From Oasisia sp. SBJ-2009 (lineage: Eukaryota > Annelida > Polychaeta > Sabellida > Siboglinidae): a DNA stretch of 64,000 nt. The notes under the pieces were generated by a model, which saw only the letters and a list, made by a program, of their open reading frames with translations, ran no database searches and was not told the DNA's origin. This document shows, piece after piece, positions 1-11,287 of this stretch. A program made the position numbers and the translations under genes. The DNA lies in assembly GCA_964017155.1 (NCBI GenBank), contig OZ024861.1:16238283-16302282 (forward strand). Direction: 5' to 3'. Position 1 is the stretch's first letter, and each line of letters begins with the position of its first letter.

Positions 1-11
1 GATGCAAAATA

Positions 12-161
12 ATGCACATGAAACGAGACTTGTGTAAGAGGTCGAGATCGCACCGCGGAAAGTATCTTAACACTGATATGCATAAGCACCATTCGCGCGG
101 CCAATGCCACACACATTATCGCATGTACACATACACCCACTCAATACAGTTGAGTAGATGA
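12..161 (+). other. 49-codon ORF, unit 1 example; coding status doubtful
   Basis: An ATG ORF starting MHMKR, rich in His, Lys and Arg, ending THSIQLSR. It is open in families A and B (for example in units 18-27, ending THSIQVSR). All eight A/B nucleotide differences inside it change an amino acid and none is silent, which gives no support for purifying selection. In family B the last codons overlap a perfect donor-like CAG|GTGAGT. No known domain is recognised. It could be chance, or a short exon. Confidence 0.2.
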
Positions 162-444
162 TTCTTTGACCGTCATGACAGCAAGCACAACGCATTCATC
201 TCGACTGGAAACAGCATACTTAGGAATCAGCATGCAAAGGCAACCTATACAAGTGCCTCTTTCTTTGCAATAGTGTAACTCAAGGGTTCGCATTTGACAT
301 GTCTTCCTTGAACTTCCTTGAAAGACAAGTGTAGAGATAATTCGATGTTTTGAGACCCATATTTATTGCAGTCACACATATCTCGGCACGCGGATTTGTA
401 TCTAGGTAGTGACGGAGTTCGAATGCATATGTTGATACATTGCC

Positions 445-627
445 TTGGAAACAATATCATATGCTACAGTGATCAGTGCCAACAGGCCAGCTCTTTGGCC
501 ATGTCATGAGCGCTATGCCGACAAACAGGTAACGCCAAAGGCTAGACATAACAGCGATGGCGAAGAGCCATACGAGAAAACAAAGGTTGTTCCAAACTAC
601 CCAGATAACTACGAAATGATATACTAG
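445..627 (+). other. 60-codon ORF, unit 1 example; probably not coding
   Basis: Starts METISYAT and is present in every unit; in the B units and unit 14 an upstream ATG extends it to 72 codons. Of eight A/B differences about six alter the protein and two are silent, as expected without selection. The opposite strand holds an overlapping hydrophobic ORF of 76-135 codons that shifts length with indels. No domain is recognised. Confidence 0.15.
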
Positions 628-787
628 ACATGCGTGGGGTTCATCACTACTCGCGCGTCGCATTCTCAGAGGGTCTGTGTCGCTCACACGTCGGTCTCAA
701 ATAGGACGACCTGAAACCAAAGAGCAAACATGTCGCAAGTTCAATATGAAAACGAAACCACAAAGCAGCTAACAGGCAATGGTCGCA

Positions 788-1255
788 TCATATAATCATT
801 GATGTTGAGCTAGCTACATACATTGTACGTCCTACAAAGCGTATTACACTACAGAGTAAATCTAGACTGTATGCGAACGAACGTCTTTTATCGCATGGAA
901 TGGCATATAATGCTTCAGATACATCTTTGCGCAGCCTGCATACAGCCCTCATGGCGTCGCCGTTAACACGTTTTAGAGTTCCAGATCGCAGAGAGTAGAT
1001 TGCCAACACAATAAAGGGAACTTCTGTCGTTGAGTGTAGTAGTTTGAAGCTCAGCAGTACGAATGTTAAATTAGATACTGTCCAAACGTCTATTTGCCTA
1101 GGCATAGGTGGAAAGCTGCTTGAGACTTTGAGACAACTCATCGAAGAGTGGTATGCACCATATACAGCGTACTGTGAATGAGAACAAGAATATGAATATT
1201 CTGTTCCATTTCCGACAAGAATTAGGCACTTGCGCAGAATGCAAGCCAACCTCAA
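788..1255 (-). other. 155-codon ORF, family A example; conserved but not under visible selection
   Basis: Starts MRLACILRKC, has a moderately hydrophobic middle (around FVLLSFKLLHS) and ends ASSTSMII. It is the longest ORF kept in the array, intact in 26 of 27 units. Between the A and B consensus there are nine differences; seven change residues (Ala-Thr, Leu-Phe, Ile-Thr, Val-Leu, Met-Thr, Lys-Ile, Tyr-Cys) and two are silent. That ratio is about neutral, so persistence is better explained by homogenisation of a young array than by protein function. No known family is recognised. Confidence 0.2.
1010..1015 (+). promoter_or_regulatory. AATAAA, family A only
   Basis: A plus-strand AATAAA inside ACACAATAAAGGG, found in family A units (1-11). 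In units 12-27 it reads ACACAGTGAAGGG. It could act as a poly(A) signal for plus-strand transcripts, but no downstream GU-rich element was evaluated. Confidence 0.2.
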
Positions 1256-1564
1256 TTGCTCCTATGTTTGAAACTTCATTACGAGAGGCGCGGGTAGGGT
1301 AGTGTAGTGGTTTTAATACGCGCGGACGCAGCAGGCCTGATATATTTGGTCTAAAACTCAATGGAGAGAGTCTGACATTGTTGAATCTAATCGGTGTTAT
1401 ACCCCACGCACATTGACTTGCATCGTGCATAAAAAGTACCCGAATGTCGCACTGGCCGTCGTACCATAACACAACTGTAGCCCTGTGTGTGTGTACCTTA
1501 TTGCGAAATAGGCTAGCGCAAGTAAAACATTGAAAGAACGAAGTAAAAGTGGAAGAAAGCGCCT

Positions 1565-1573
1565 CCCCCCCCC
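1565..1573 (+). repeat. Poly-C tract (unit 1)
   Basis: Nine C residues just upstream of the CpG core. Lengths in units 1-11 are 9, 8, 10, 7, 8, 7, 8, 8, 9, 10 and 13 (the last after a T-to-C change). Units 12-13 have C6-A-C5. Frame shifts caused by this tract alternately join and split the minus-strand ORFs across it. Confidence 0.95.
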
Positions 1574-1590
1574 AGTTTGCTTAGATCAAA

Positions 1591-1730
1591 GGCGTCGCCA
1601 TCTTGAAATTTGACGTCGCCGGGAACGAAAATGGCGCGTCTGCCGTATCGTCGTGACGTTACGGTATTGTTGTGGCGCGTCTTCCGGTTTGCCGCCATTA
1701 CTGTTTCGCGCAGCCGAATGCTGGCGACAG
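1591..1730 (+). promoter_or_regulatory. CpG-dense promoter-like core, family A example
   Basis: About 20 CpG in 140 bp. Motifs seen: GCCATCTTG (1597-1605), the complement of the YY1 core CAAGATGGC; AAAATGGCG (1628-1636), a second YY1-like core; a CRE position (TGACGTTA here at 1654-1661, perfect TGACGTCA in units 3-26); CTTCCGGT (1681-1688), the complement of the ETS/GABP core ACCGGAAG; and GCCGCCAT (1691-1698), a third YY1-like core. ETS, CRE and YY1 sites together are typical of animal TATA-less CpG promoters. Binding and transcription are inferred. Confidence 0.55.
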
Positions 1731-1816
1731 ATGCCAGTTTCTTTAGTGTAATCTCGACCGCATCGCGGTGGGATTTGCGTCTTTGACGCCAGTGGGGTGA
1801 AGGAATGTGGGCATAT

Positions 1817-1893
1817 GTAAGCATTGAGCCTGCTGTTTTCAATTTTGTTAGAAACCGTGCACATTGTAACGCTGGTTTATTGTTTTTTCTCAG
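1817..1893 (+). other. Candidate 77-nt intron (unit 1)
   Basis: Begins GTAAGC (after GGCATAT) and ends TTGTTTTTTCTCAG, a strong polypyrimidine-AG acceptor. TTGTAAC at about 1865-1870 is a plausible branch site 24 nt upstream of the acceptor. The donor exon side (CATAT) is weak. It would join the CpG core to an exon starting GTGTCTGCGCCC. The acceptor is conserved in all complete units; units 6, 9 and 21 only lengthen the T run. Confidence 0.3.
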
Positions 1894-2041
1894 GTGTCTG
1901 CGCCCGGTGAAGATACAGCGACACGTGGCCGACGACTTCTGGCAGCATTACTGACCGACCAGGCCCGATGATGTGAAGATTGGCGACGCGGAACAGTCAT
2001 TCGACAGTGGGTGACGCGTTGTTTTATCAAGTTATTTTATT

Positions 2042-2048
2042 TATATAA
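2042..2048 (+). promoter_or_regulatory. TATATAA box (unit 1)
   Basis: TATATAA in TTTATATAACCTG (A) or TTTATATAACATG (B), preserved in every complete unit although the T run before it varies. It may be a TATA box or simply AT-rich sequence; no convincing initiator at the right distance was seen. Confidence 0.25.
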
Positions 2049-2118
2049 CCTGTTGAGTGAGGTAGATGATAATGTAGGCCGATCACTGGGAGAATCAAAT
2101 CAATGATAGCATGACATC

Positions 2119-2130
2119 GATACATGTATC
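2119..2130. repeat. 12-bp perfect palindrome GATACATGTATC
   Basis: Perfectly self-complementary in families A and in units 12-14. In units 17-25 the centre reads GATACATATATC, which breaks the symmetry. Possible dimeric protein-binding site; function unknown. Confidence 0.6.
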
Positions 2131-2258
2131 ACAGCTAGTGCGAGTTGACATTAGTTTTGATGTTGCAGTTCTCACAATCGAAACGTTTTACTCAGACGAT
2201 TGATCGAGTTATTTTTCACGCTATATGATGTATTTCAAGATACACAATGTCAAAATAT

Positions 2259-4515
2259 GATGCAAAATAATGCACATGAAACGAGACTTGTGTAAGAGGT
2301 CGAGATCGCACCGCGGAAAGTATCTTAACACTGATATGCATAAGCACCATTCGCGCGGCCAATGCCACACACATTATCGCATGTACACATACACCCACTC
2401 AATACAGTTGAGTAGATGATTCTTTGACCGTCATGACAGCAAGCACAACGCATTCATCTCGACTGGAAACAGCATACTTAGGAATCAGCATGCAAAGGCA
2501 ACCTATACAAGTGCCTCTTTCTTTGCAATAGTGTAACTCAAGGGTTCGCATTTGACATGTCTTCCTTGAACTTCCTTGAAAGACAAGTGTAGAGATCATT
2601 CGATGTTTTGAGACCCATATTTATTGCAGTCACACATATCTCGGCACGCGGATTTGTATCTAGGTAGTGACGGAGTTCGAATGCATATGTTGATACATTG
2701 CCTTGGAAACAATATCATATGCTACAGTGATCAGTGCCAACAGGCCAGCTCTTTGGCCATGTCATGAGCGCTATGCCGACAAACAGGTAACGCCAAAGGC
2801 TAGACATAACAGCGATGGCGAAGAGCCATACGAGAAAACAAAGGTTGTTCCAAACTACCCAGATAACTACGAAATGATATACTAGACATGCGTGGGGTTC
2901 ATCACTACTCGCGCGTCGCATTCTCAGAGGGTCTGTGTCGCTCACACGTCGGTCTCAAATAGGACGACCTGAAACCAAAGAGCAGACATGTCGCAAGTTC
3001 AATATGAAAACGAAACCACAAAGCAGCTAACAGGCAATGGTCGCATCATATAATCATTGATGTTGAGCTAGCTACATACATTGTACGTCCTACAAAGCGT
3101 ATTACACTACAGAGTAAATCTAGACTGTATGCGAACGAACGTCTTTTATCGCATGGAATGGCATATAATGCTTCAGATACATCTTTGCGCAGCCTGCATA
3201 CAGCCCTCATGGCGTCGCCGTTAACACGTTTTAGAGTTCCAGATCGCAGAGAGTAGATTGCCAACACAATAAAGGGAACTTCTGTCGTTGAGTGTAGTAG
3301 TTTGAAGCTCAGCAGTACGAATGTTAAATTAGATACTGTCCAAACGTCTATTTGCCTAGGCATAGGTGGAAAGCTGCTTGAGACTTTGAGACAACTCATC
3401 GAAGAGTGGTATGCACCATATACAGCGTACTGTGAATGAGAACAAGAATATGAATATTCTGTTCCATTTCCGACAAGAATTAGGCACTTGCGCAGAATGC
3501 AAGCCAACCTCAATTGCTCCTATGTTTGAAACTTCATTACGAGAGGCGCGGGTAGGGTAGTGTAGTGGTTTTAATACGCGCGGACGCAGCAGGCCTGATA
3601 TATTTGGTCTAAAACTCAATGGAGAGAGTCTGACATTGTTGAATCTAATCGGTGTTATACCCCACGCACATTGACTTGCATCGTGCATAAAAAGTACCCG
3701 AATGTCGCACTGGCCGTCGTACCATAACACAACTGTAGCCCTGTGTGTGTGTACCTTATTGCGAAATAGGCTAGCGCAAGTAAAACATTGAAAGAACGAA
3801 GTAAAAGTGGAAGAAAGCGCCTCCCCCCCCAGTTTGCTTAGATCAAAGGCGTCGCCATCTTGAAATTTGACGTCGCCGGGAACGAAAATGGCGCGTCTGC
3901 CGTATCGTCGTGACGTTACGGTATTGTTGTGGCGCGTCTTCCGGTTTGCCGCCATTACTGTTTCGCGCAGCCGAATGCTGGCGACAGATGCCAGTTTCTT
4001 TAGTGTAATCTCGACCGCATCGCGGTGGGATTTGCGTCTTTGACGCCAGTGGGGTGAAGGAATGTGGGCATATGTAAGCATTGAGCCTGCTGTTTTCAAT
4101 TTTGTTAGAAACCGTGCACATTGTAACGCTGGTTTATTGTTTTTTCTCAGGTGTCTGCGCCCGGTGAAGATACAGCGACACGTGGCCGACGACTTCTGGC
4201 AGCATTACTGACCGACCAGGCCCGATGATGTGAAGATTGGCGACGCGGAACAGTCATTCGACAGTGGGTGACGCGTTGTTTTATCAAGTTATTTTATTTA
4301 TATAACCTGTTGAGTGAGGTAGATGATAATGTAGGCCGATCACTGGGAGAATCAAATCAATGATAGCATGACATCGATACATGTATCACAGCTAGTGCGA
4401 GTTGACATTAGTTTTGATGTTGCAGTTCTCACAATCGAAACGTTTTACTCAGACGATTGATCGAGTTATTTTTCACGCTATATGATGTATTTCAAGATAC
4501 ACAATGTCAAAATAT
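2259..4515 (+). repeat. Unit 2, family A
   Basis: 2257 bp. It shares with unit 1 the broken CRE TGACGTTA (3911-3918). The minus ORF is intact at 3046-3513. Poly-C length is 8. Confidence 0.95.
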
Positions 4516-6774
4516 GATGCAAAATAATGCACATGAAACGAGACTTGTGTAAGAGGTCGAGATCGCACCGCGGAAAGTATCTTAACACTGATATGCATAA
4601 GCACCATTCGCGCGGCCAATGCCACACACATTATCGCATGTACACATACACCCACTCAATACAGTTGAGTAGATGATTCTTTGACCGTCATGACAGCAAG
4701 CACAACGCATTCATCTCGACTGGAAACAGCATACTTAGGAATCAGCATGCAAAGGCAACCTATACAAGTGCCTCTTTCTTTGCAATAGTGTAACTCAAGG
4801 GTTCGCATTTGACATGTCTTCCTTGAACTTCCTTGAAAGACAAGTGTAGAGATCATTCGATGTTTTGAGACCCATATTTATTGCAGTCACACATATCTCG
4901 GCACGCGGATTTGTATCTAGGTAGTGACGGAGTTCGAATGCATATGTTGATACATTGCCTTGGAAACAATATCATATGCTACAGTGATCAGTGCCAACAG
5001 GCCAGCTCTTTGGCCATGTCATGAGCGCTATGCCGACAAACAGGTAACGCCAAAGGCTAGACATAACAGCGATGGCGAAGAGCCATACGAGAAAACAAAG
5101 GTTGTTCCAAACTACCCAGATAACTACGAAATGATATACTAGACATGCGTGGGGTTCATCACTACTCGCGCGTCGCATTCTCAGAGGGTCTGTGTCGCTC
5201 ACACGTCGGTCTCAAATAGGACGACCTGAAACCAAAGAGCAGACATGTCGCAAGTTCAATATGAAAACGAAACCACAAAGCAGCTAACAGGCAATGGTCG
5301 CATCATATAATCATTGATGTTGAGCTAGCTACATACATTGTACGTCCTACAAAGCGTATTACACTACAGAGTAAATCTAGACTGTATGCGAACGAACGTC
5401 TTTTATCGCATGGAATGGCATATAATGCTTCAGATACATCTTTGCGCAGCCTGCATACAGCCCTCATGGCGTCGCCGTTAACACGTTTTAGAGTTCCAGA
5501 TCGCAGAGAGTAGATTGCCAACACAATAAAGGGAACTTCTGTCGTTGAGTGTAGTAGTTTGAAGCTCAGCAGTACGAATGTTAAATTAGATACTGTCCAA
5601 ACGTCTATTTGCCTAGGCATAGGTGGAAAGCTGCTTGAGACTTTGAGACAACTCATCGAAGAGTGGTATGCACCATATACAGCGTACTGTGAATGAGAAC
5701 AAGAATATGAATATTCTGTTCCATTTCCGACAAGAATTAGGCACTTGCGCAGAATGCAAGCCAACCTCAATTGCTCCTATGTTTGAAACTTCATTACGAG
5801 AGGCGCGGGTAGGGTAGTGTAGTGGTTTTAATACGCGCGGACGCAGCAGGCCTGATATATTTGGTCTAAAACTCAATGGAGAGAGTCTGACATTGTTGAA
5901 TCTAATCGGTGTTATACCCCACGCACATTGACTTGCATCGTGCATAAAAAGTACCCGAATGTCGCACTGGCCGTCGTACCATAACACAACTGTAGCCCTG
6001 TGTGTGTGTACCTTATTGCGAAATAGGCTAGCGCAAGTAAAACATTGAAAGAACGAAGTAAAAGTGGAAGAAAGCGCCTCCCCCCCCCCAGTTTGCTTAG
6101 ATCAAAGGCGTCGCCATCTTGAAATTTGACGTCGCCGGGAACGAAAATGGCGCGTCTGCCGTATCGTCGTGACGTCACGGTATTGTTGTGGCGCGTCTTC
6201 CGGTTTGCCGCCATTACTGTTTCGCGCAGCCGAATGCTGGCGACAGATGCCAGTTTCTTTAGTGTAATCTCGACCGCATCGCGGTGGGATTTGCGTCTTT
6301 GACGCCAGTGGGGTGAAGGAATGTGGGCATATGTAAGCATTGAGCCTGCTGTTTTCAATTTTGTTAGAAACCGTGCACATTGTAACGCTGGTTTATTGTT
6401 TTTTCTCAGGTGTCTGCGCCCGGTGAAGATACAGCGACACGTGGCCGACGACTTCTGGCAGCATTACTGACCGACCAGGCCCGATGATGTGAAGATTGGC
6501 GACGCGGAACAGTCATTCGACAGTGGGTGACGCGTTGTTTTATCAAGTTATTTTATTTATATAACCTGTTGAGTGAGGTAGATGATAATGTAGGCCGATC
6601 ACTGGGAGAATCAAATCAATGATAGCATTACATCGATACATGTATCACAGCTAGTGCGAGTTGACATTAGTTTTGATGTTGCAGTTCTCACAATCGAAAC
6701 GTTTTACTCAGACGATTGATCGAGTTATTTTTCACGCTATATGATGTATTTCAAGATACACAATGTCAAAATAT
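4516..6774 (+). repeat. Unit 3, family A
   Basis: 2259 bp. First unit in the window with the perfect palindromic CRE TGACGTCA (6170-6177). Minus ORF intact at 5303-5770. Poly-C length is 10. Confidence 0.95.
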
Positions 6775-9030
6775 GATGCAAAATAATGCACATGAAACGA
6801 GACTTGTGTAAGAGGTCGAGATCGCACCGCGGAAAGTATCTTAACACTGATATGCATAAGCACCATTCGCGCGGCCAATGCCACACACATTATCGCATGT
6901 ACACATACACCCACTCAATACAGTTGAGTAGATGATTCTTTGACCGTCATGACAGCAAGCACAACGCATTCATCTCGACTGGAAACAGCATACTTAGGAA
7001 TCAGCATGCAAAGGCAACCTATACAAGTGCCTCTTTCTTTGCAATAGTGTAACTCAAGGGTTCGCATTTGACATGTCTTCCTTGAACTTCCTTGAAAGAC
7101 AAGTGTAGAGATCATTCGATGTTTTGAGACCCATATTTATTGCAGTCACACATATCTCGGCACGCGGATTTGTATCTAGGTAGTGACGGAGTTCGAATGC
7201 ATATGTTGATACATTGCCTTGGAAACAATATCATATGCTACAGTGATCAGTGCCAACAGGCCAGCTCTTTGGCCATGTCATGAGCGCTATGCCGACAAAC
7301 AGGTAACGCCAAAGGCTAGACATAACAGCGATGGCGAAGAGCCATACGAGAAAACAAAGGTTGTTCCAAACTACCCAGATAACTACGAAATGATATACTA
7401 GACATGCGTGGGGTTCATCACTACTCGCGCGTCGCATTCTCAGAGGGTCTGTGTCGCTCACACGTCGGTCTCAAATAGGACGACCTGAAACCAAAGAGCA
7501 GACATGTCGCAAGTTCAATATGAAAACGAAACCACAAAGCAGCTAACAGGCAATGGTCGCATCATATAATCATTGATGTTGAGCTAGCTACATACATTGT
7601 ACGTCCTACAAAGCGTATTACACTACAGAGTAAATCTAGACTGTATGCGAACGAACGTCTTTTATCGCATGGAATGGCATATAATGCTTCAGATACATCT
7701 TTGCGCAGCCTGCATACAGCCCTCATGGCGTCGCCGTTAACACGTTTTAGAGTTCCAGATCGCAGAGAGTAGATTGCCAACACAATAAAGGGAACTTCTG
7801 TCGTTGAGTGTAGTAGTTTGAAGCTCAGCAGTACGAATGTTAAATTAGATACTGTCCAAACGTCTATTTGCCTAGGCATAGGTGGAAAGCTGCTTGAGAC
7901 TTTGAGACAACTCATCGAAGAGTGGTATGCACCATATACAGCGTACTGTGAATGAGAACAAGAATATGAATATTCTGTTCCATTTCCGACAAGAATTAGG
8001 CACTTGCGCAGAATGCAAGCCAACCTCAATTGCTCCTATGTTTGAAACTTCATTACGAGAGGCGCGGGTAGGGTAGTGTAGTGGTTTTAATACGCGCGGA
8101 CGCAGCAGGCCTGATATATTTGGTCTAAAACTCAATGGAGAGAGTCTGACATTGTTGAATCTAATCGGTGTTATACCCCACGCACATTGACTTGCATCGT
8201 GCATAAAAAGTACCCGAATGTCGCACTGGCCGTCGTACCATAACACAACTGTAGCCCTGTGTGTGTGTACCTTATTGCGAAATAGGCTAGCGCAAGTAAA
8301 ACATTGAAAGAACGAAGTAAAAGTGGAAGAAAGCGCCTCCCCCCCAGTTTGCTTAGATCAAAGGCGTCGCCATCTTGAAATTTGACGTCGCCGGGAACGA
8401 AAATGGCGCGTCTGCCGTATCGTCGTGACGTCACGGTATTGTTGTGGCGCGTCTTCCGGTTTGCCGCCATTACTGTTTCGCGCAGCCGAATGCTGGCGAC
8501 AGATGCCAGTTTCTTTAGTGTAATCTCGACCGCATCGCGGTGGGATTTGCGTCTTTGACGCCAGTGGGGTGAAGGAATGTGGGCATATGTAAGCATTGAG
8601 CCTGCTGTTTTCAATTTTGTTAGAAACCGTGCACATTGTAACGCTGGTTTATTGTTTTTTCTCAGGTGTCTGCGCCCGGTGAAGATACAGCGACACGTGG
8701 CCGACGACTTCTGGCAGCATTACTGACCGACCAGGCCCGATGATGTGAAGATTGGCGACGCGGAACAGTCATTCGACAGTGGGTGACGCGTTGTTTTATC
8801 AAGTTATTTTATTTATATAACCTGTTGAGTGAGGTAGATGATAATGTAGGCCGATCACTGGGAGAATCAAATCAATGATAGCATGACATCGATACATGTA
8901 TCACAGCTAGTGCGAGTTGACATTAGTTTTGATGTTGCAGTTCTCACAATCGAAACGTTTTACTCAGACGATTGATCGAGTTATTTTTCACGCTATATGA
9001 TGTATTTCAAGATACACAATGTCAAAATAT
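6775..9030 (+). repeat. Unit 4, family A
   Basis: 2256 bp, the shortest A unit, explained by a poly-C tract of 7. CRE at 8426-8433; minus ORF intact at 7562-8029. Confidence 0.95.
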
Positions 9031-11287
9031 GATGCAAAATAATGCACATGAAACGAGACTTGTGTAAGAGGTCGAGATCGCACCGCGGAAAGTATCTTAA
9101 CACTGATATGCATAAGCACCATTCGCGCGGCCAATGCCACACACATTATCGCATGTACACATACTCCCACTCAATACAGTTGAGTAGATGATTCTTTGAC
9201 CGTCATGACAGCAAGCACAACGCATTCATCTCGACTGGAAACAGCATACTTAGGAATCAGCATGCAAAGGCAACCTATACAAGTGCCTCTTTCTTTGCAA
9301 TAGTGTAACTCAAGGGTTCGCATTTGACATGTCTTCCTTGAACTTCCTTGAAAGACAAGTGTAGAGATCATTCGATGTTTTGAGACCCATATTTATTGCA
9401 GTCACACATATCTCGGCACGCGGATTTGTATCTAGGTAGTGACGGAGTTCGAATGCATATGTTGATACATTGCCTTGGAAACAATATCATATGCTACAGT
9501 GATCAGTGCCAACAGGCCAGCTCTTTGGCCATGTCATGAGCGCTATGCCGACAAACAGGTAACGCCAAAGGCTAGACATAACAGCGATGGCGAAGAGCCA
9601 TACGAGAAAACAAAGGTTGTTCCAAACTACCCAGATAACTACGAAATGATATACTAGACATGCGTGGGGTTCATCACTACTCGCGCGTCGCATTCTCAGA
9701 GGGTCTGTGTCGCTCACACGTCGGTCTCAAATAGGACGACCTGAAACCAAAGAGCAGACATGTCGCAAGTTCAATATGAAAACGAAACCACAAAGCAGCT
9801 AACAGGCAATGGTCGCATCATATAATCATTGATGTTGAGCTAGCTACATACATTGTACGTCCTACAAAGCGTATTACACTACAGAGTAAATCTAGACTGT
9901 ATGCGAACGAACGTCTTTTATCGCATGGAATGGCATATAATGCTTCAGATACATCTTTGCGCAGCCTGCATACAGCCCTCATGGCGTCGCCGTTAACACG
10001 TTTTAGAGTTCCAGATCGCAGAGAGTAGATTGCCAACACAATAAAGGGAACTTCTGTCGTTGAGTGTAGTAGTTTGAAGCTCAGCAGTACGAATGTTAAA
10101 TTAGATACTGTCCAAACGTCTATTTGCCTAGGCATAGGTGGAAAGCTGCTTGAGACTTTGAGACAACTCATCGAAGAGTGGTATGCACCATATACAGCGT
10201 ACTGTGAATGAGAACAAGAATATGAATATTCTGTTCCATTTCCGACAAGAATTAGGCACTTGCGCAGAATGCAAGCCAACCTCAATTGCTCCTATGTTTG
10301 AAACTTCATTACGAGAGGCGCGGGTAGGGTAGTGTAGTGGTTTTAATACGCGCGGACGCAGCAGGCCTGATATATTTGGTCTAAAACTCAATGGAGAGAG
10401 TCTGACATTGTTGAATCTAATCGGTGTTATACCCCACGCACATTGACTTGCATCGTGCATAAAAAGTACCCGAATGTCGCACTGGCCGTCGTACCATAAC
10501 ACAACTGTAGTCCTATGTGTGTGTACCTTATTGCGAAATAGGCTAGCGCAAGTAAAACATTGAAAGAACGAAGTAAAAGTGGAAGAAAGCGCCTCCCCCC
10601 CCAGTTTGCTTAGATCAAAGGCGTCGCCATCTTGAAATTTGACGTCGCCGGGAACGAAAATGGCGCGTCTGCCGTATCGTCGTGACGTCACGGTATTGTT
10701 GTGGCGCGTCTTCCGGTTTGCCGCCATTACTGTTTCGCGCAGCCGAATGCTGGCGACAGATGCCAGTTTCTTTAGTGTAATCTCGACCGCATCGCGGTGG
10801 GATTTGCGTCTTTGACGCCAGTGGGGTGAAGGAATGTGGGCATATGTAAGCATTGAGCCTGCTGTTTTCAATTTTGTTAGAAACCGTGCACATTGTAACG
10901 CTGGTTTATTGTTTTTTCTCAGGTGTCTGCGCCCGGTGAAGATACAGCGACACGTGGCCGACGACTTCTGGCAGCATTACTGACCGACCAGGCCCGATGA
11001 TGTGAAGATTGGCGACGCGGAACAGTCATTCGACAGTGGGTGACGCGTTGTTTTATCAAGTTATTTTATTTATATAACCTGTTGAGTGAGGTAGATGATA
11101 ATGTAGGCCGATCACTGGGAGAATCAAATCAATGATAGCATGACATCGATACATGTATCACAGCTAGTGCGAGTTGACATTAGTTTTGATGTTGCAGTTC
11201 TCACAATCGAAACGTTTTACTCAGACGATTGATCGAGCTATTTTTCACGCTATATGATGTATTTCAAGATACACAATGTCAAAATAT
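9031..11287 (+). repeat. Unit 5, family A, HOR position 1
   Basis: 2257 bp. Diagnostic states: AGCAGAC near 9751, GTAGTCCTATG near 10508, CGAGCTATT near 11235. CRE at 10683-10690; minus ORF at 9818-10285; poly-C 8. Confidence 0.95.

Larger units (their letters stand above)
1..2258 (+). repeat. Unit 1, family A
   Basis: Full unit of 2258 bp; reference for within-unit positions. The CRE-like site is mutated to TGACGTTA (1654-1661). The 155-codon minus ORF is intact (788-1255). Poly-C length is 9. Confidence 0.95.

Noticed and set aside
1301..1311. Pol III A box (TAGTGTAGTGG) suggesting a tRNA or SINE
   Set aside because: The A-box match is good, but no B box lies at a suitable distance (the nearest, GTTGAATC, is weak and about 70 nt away) and no cloverleaf forms.
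1780..1800. CTCF-like CGCCAGTGGGGTG next to the promoter core
   Set aside because: It shares only part of the CTCF core and lacks the central bases; not reported as a site without a matrix score.
1894..2010. Short frame with VADDFWQHY-like residues after the CTCAG acceptor, resembling an integrase fragment
   Set aside because: Only about 19 codons before a stop in all units, and the similarity is too short and generic to support a retroelement call.
3356..4099. 247-codon minus-strand ORF (also at 10128, 14642, 16899, 35411 and 41468)
   Set aside because: It appears only when the poly-C length happens to keep frame across the tract; in other units the same DNA is split into 109-148-codon and 110-124-codon ORFs. 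It also crosses the CpG core, so it is a frame accident.
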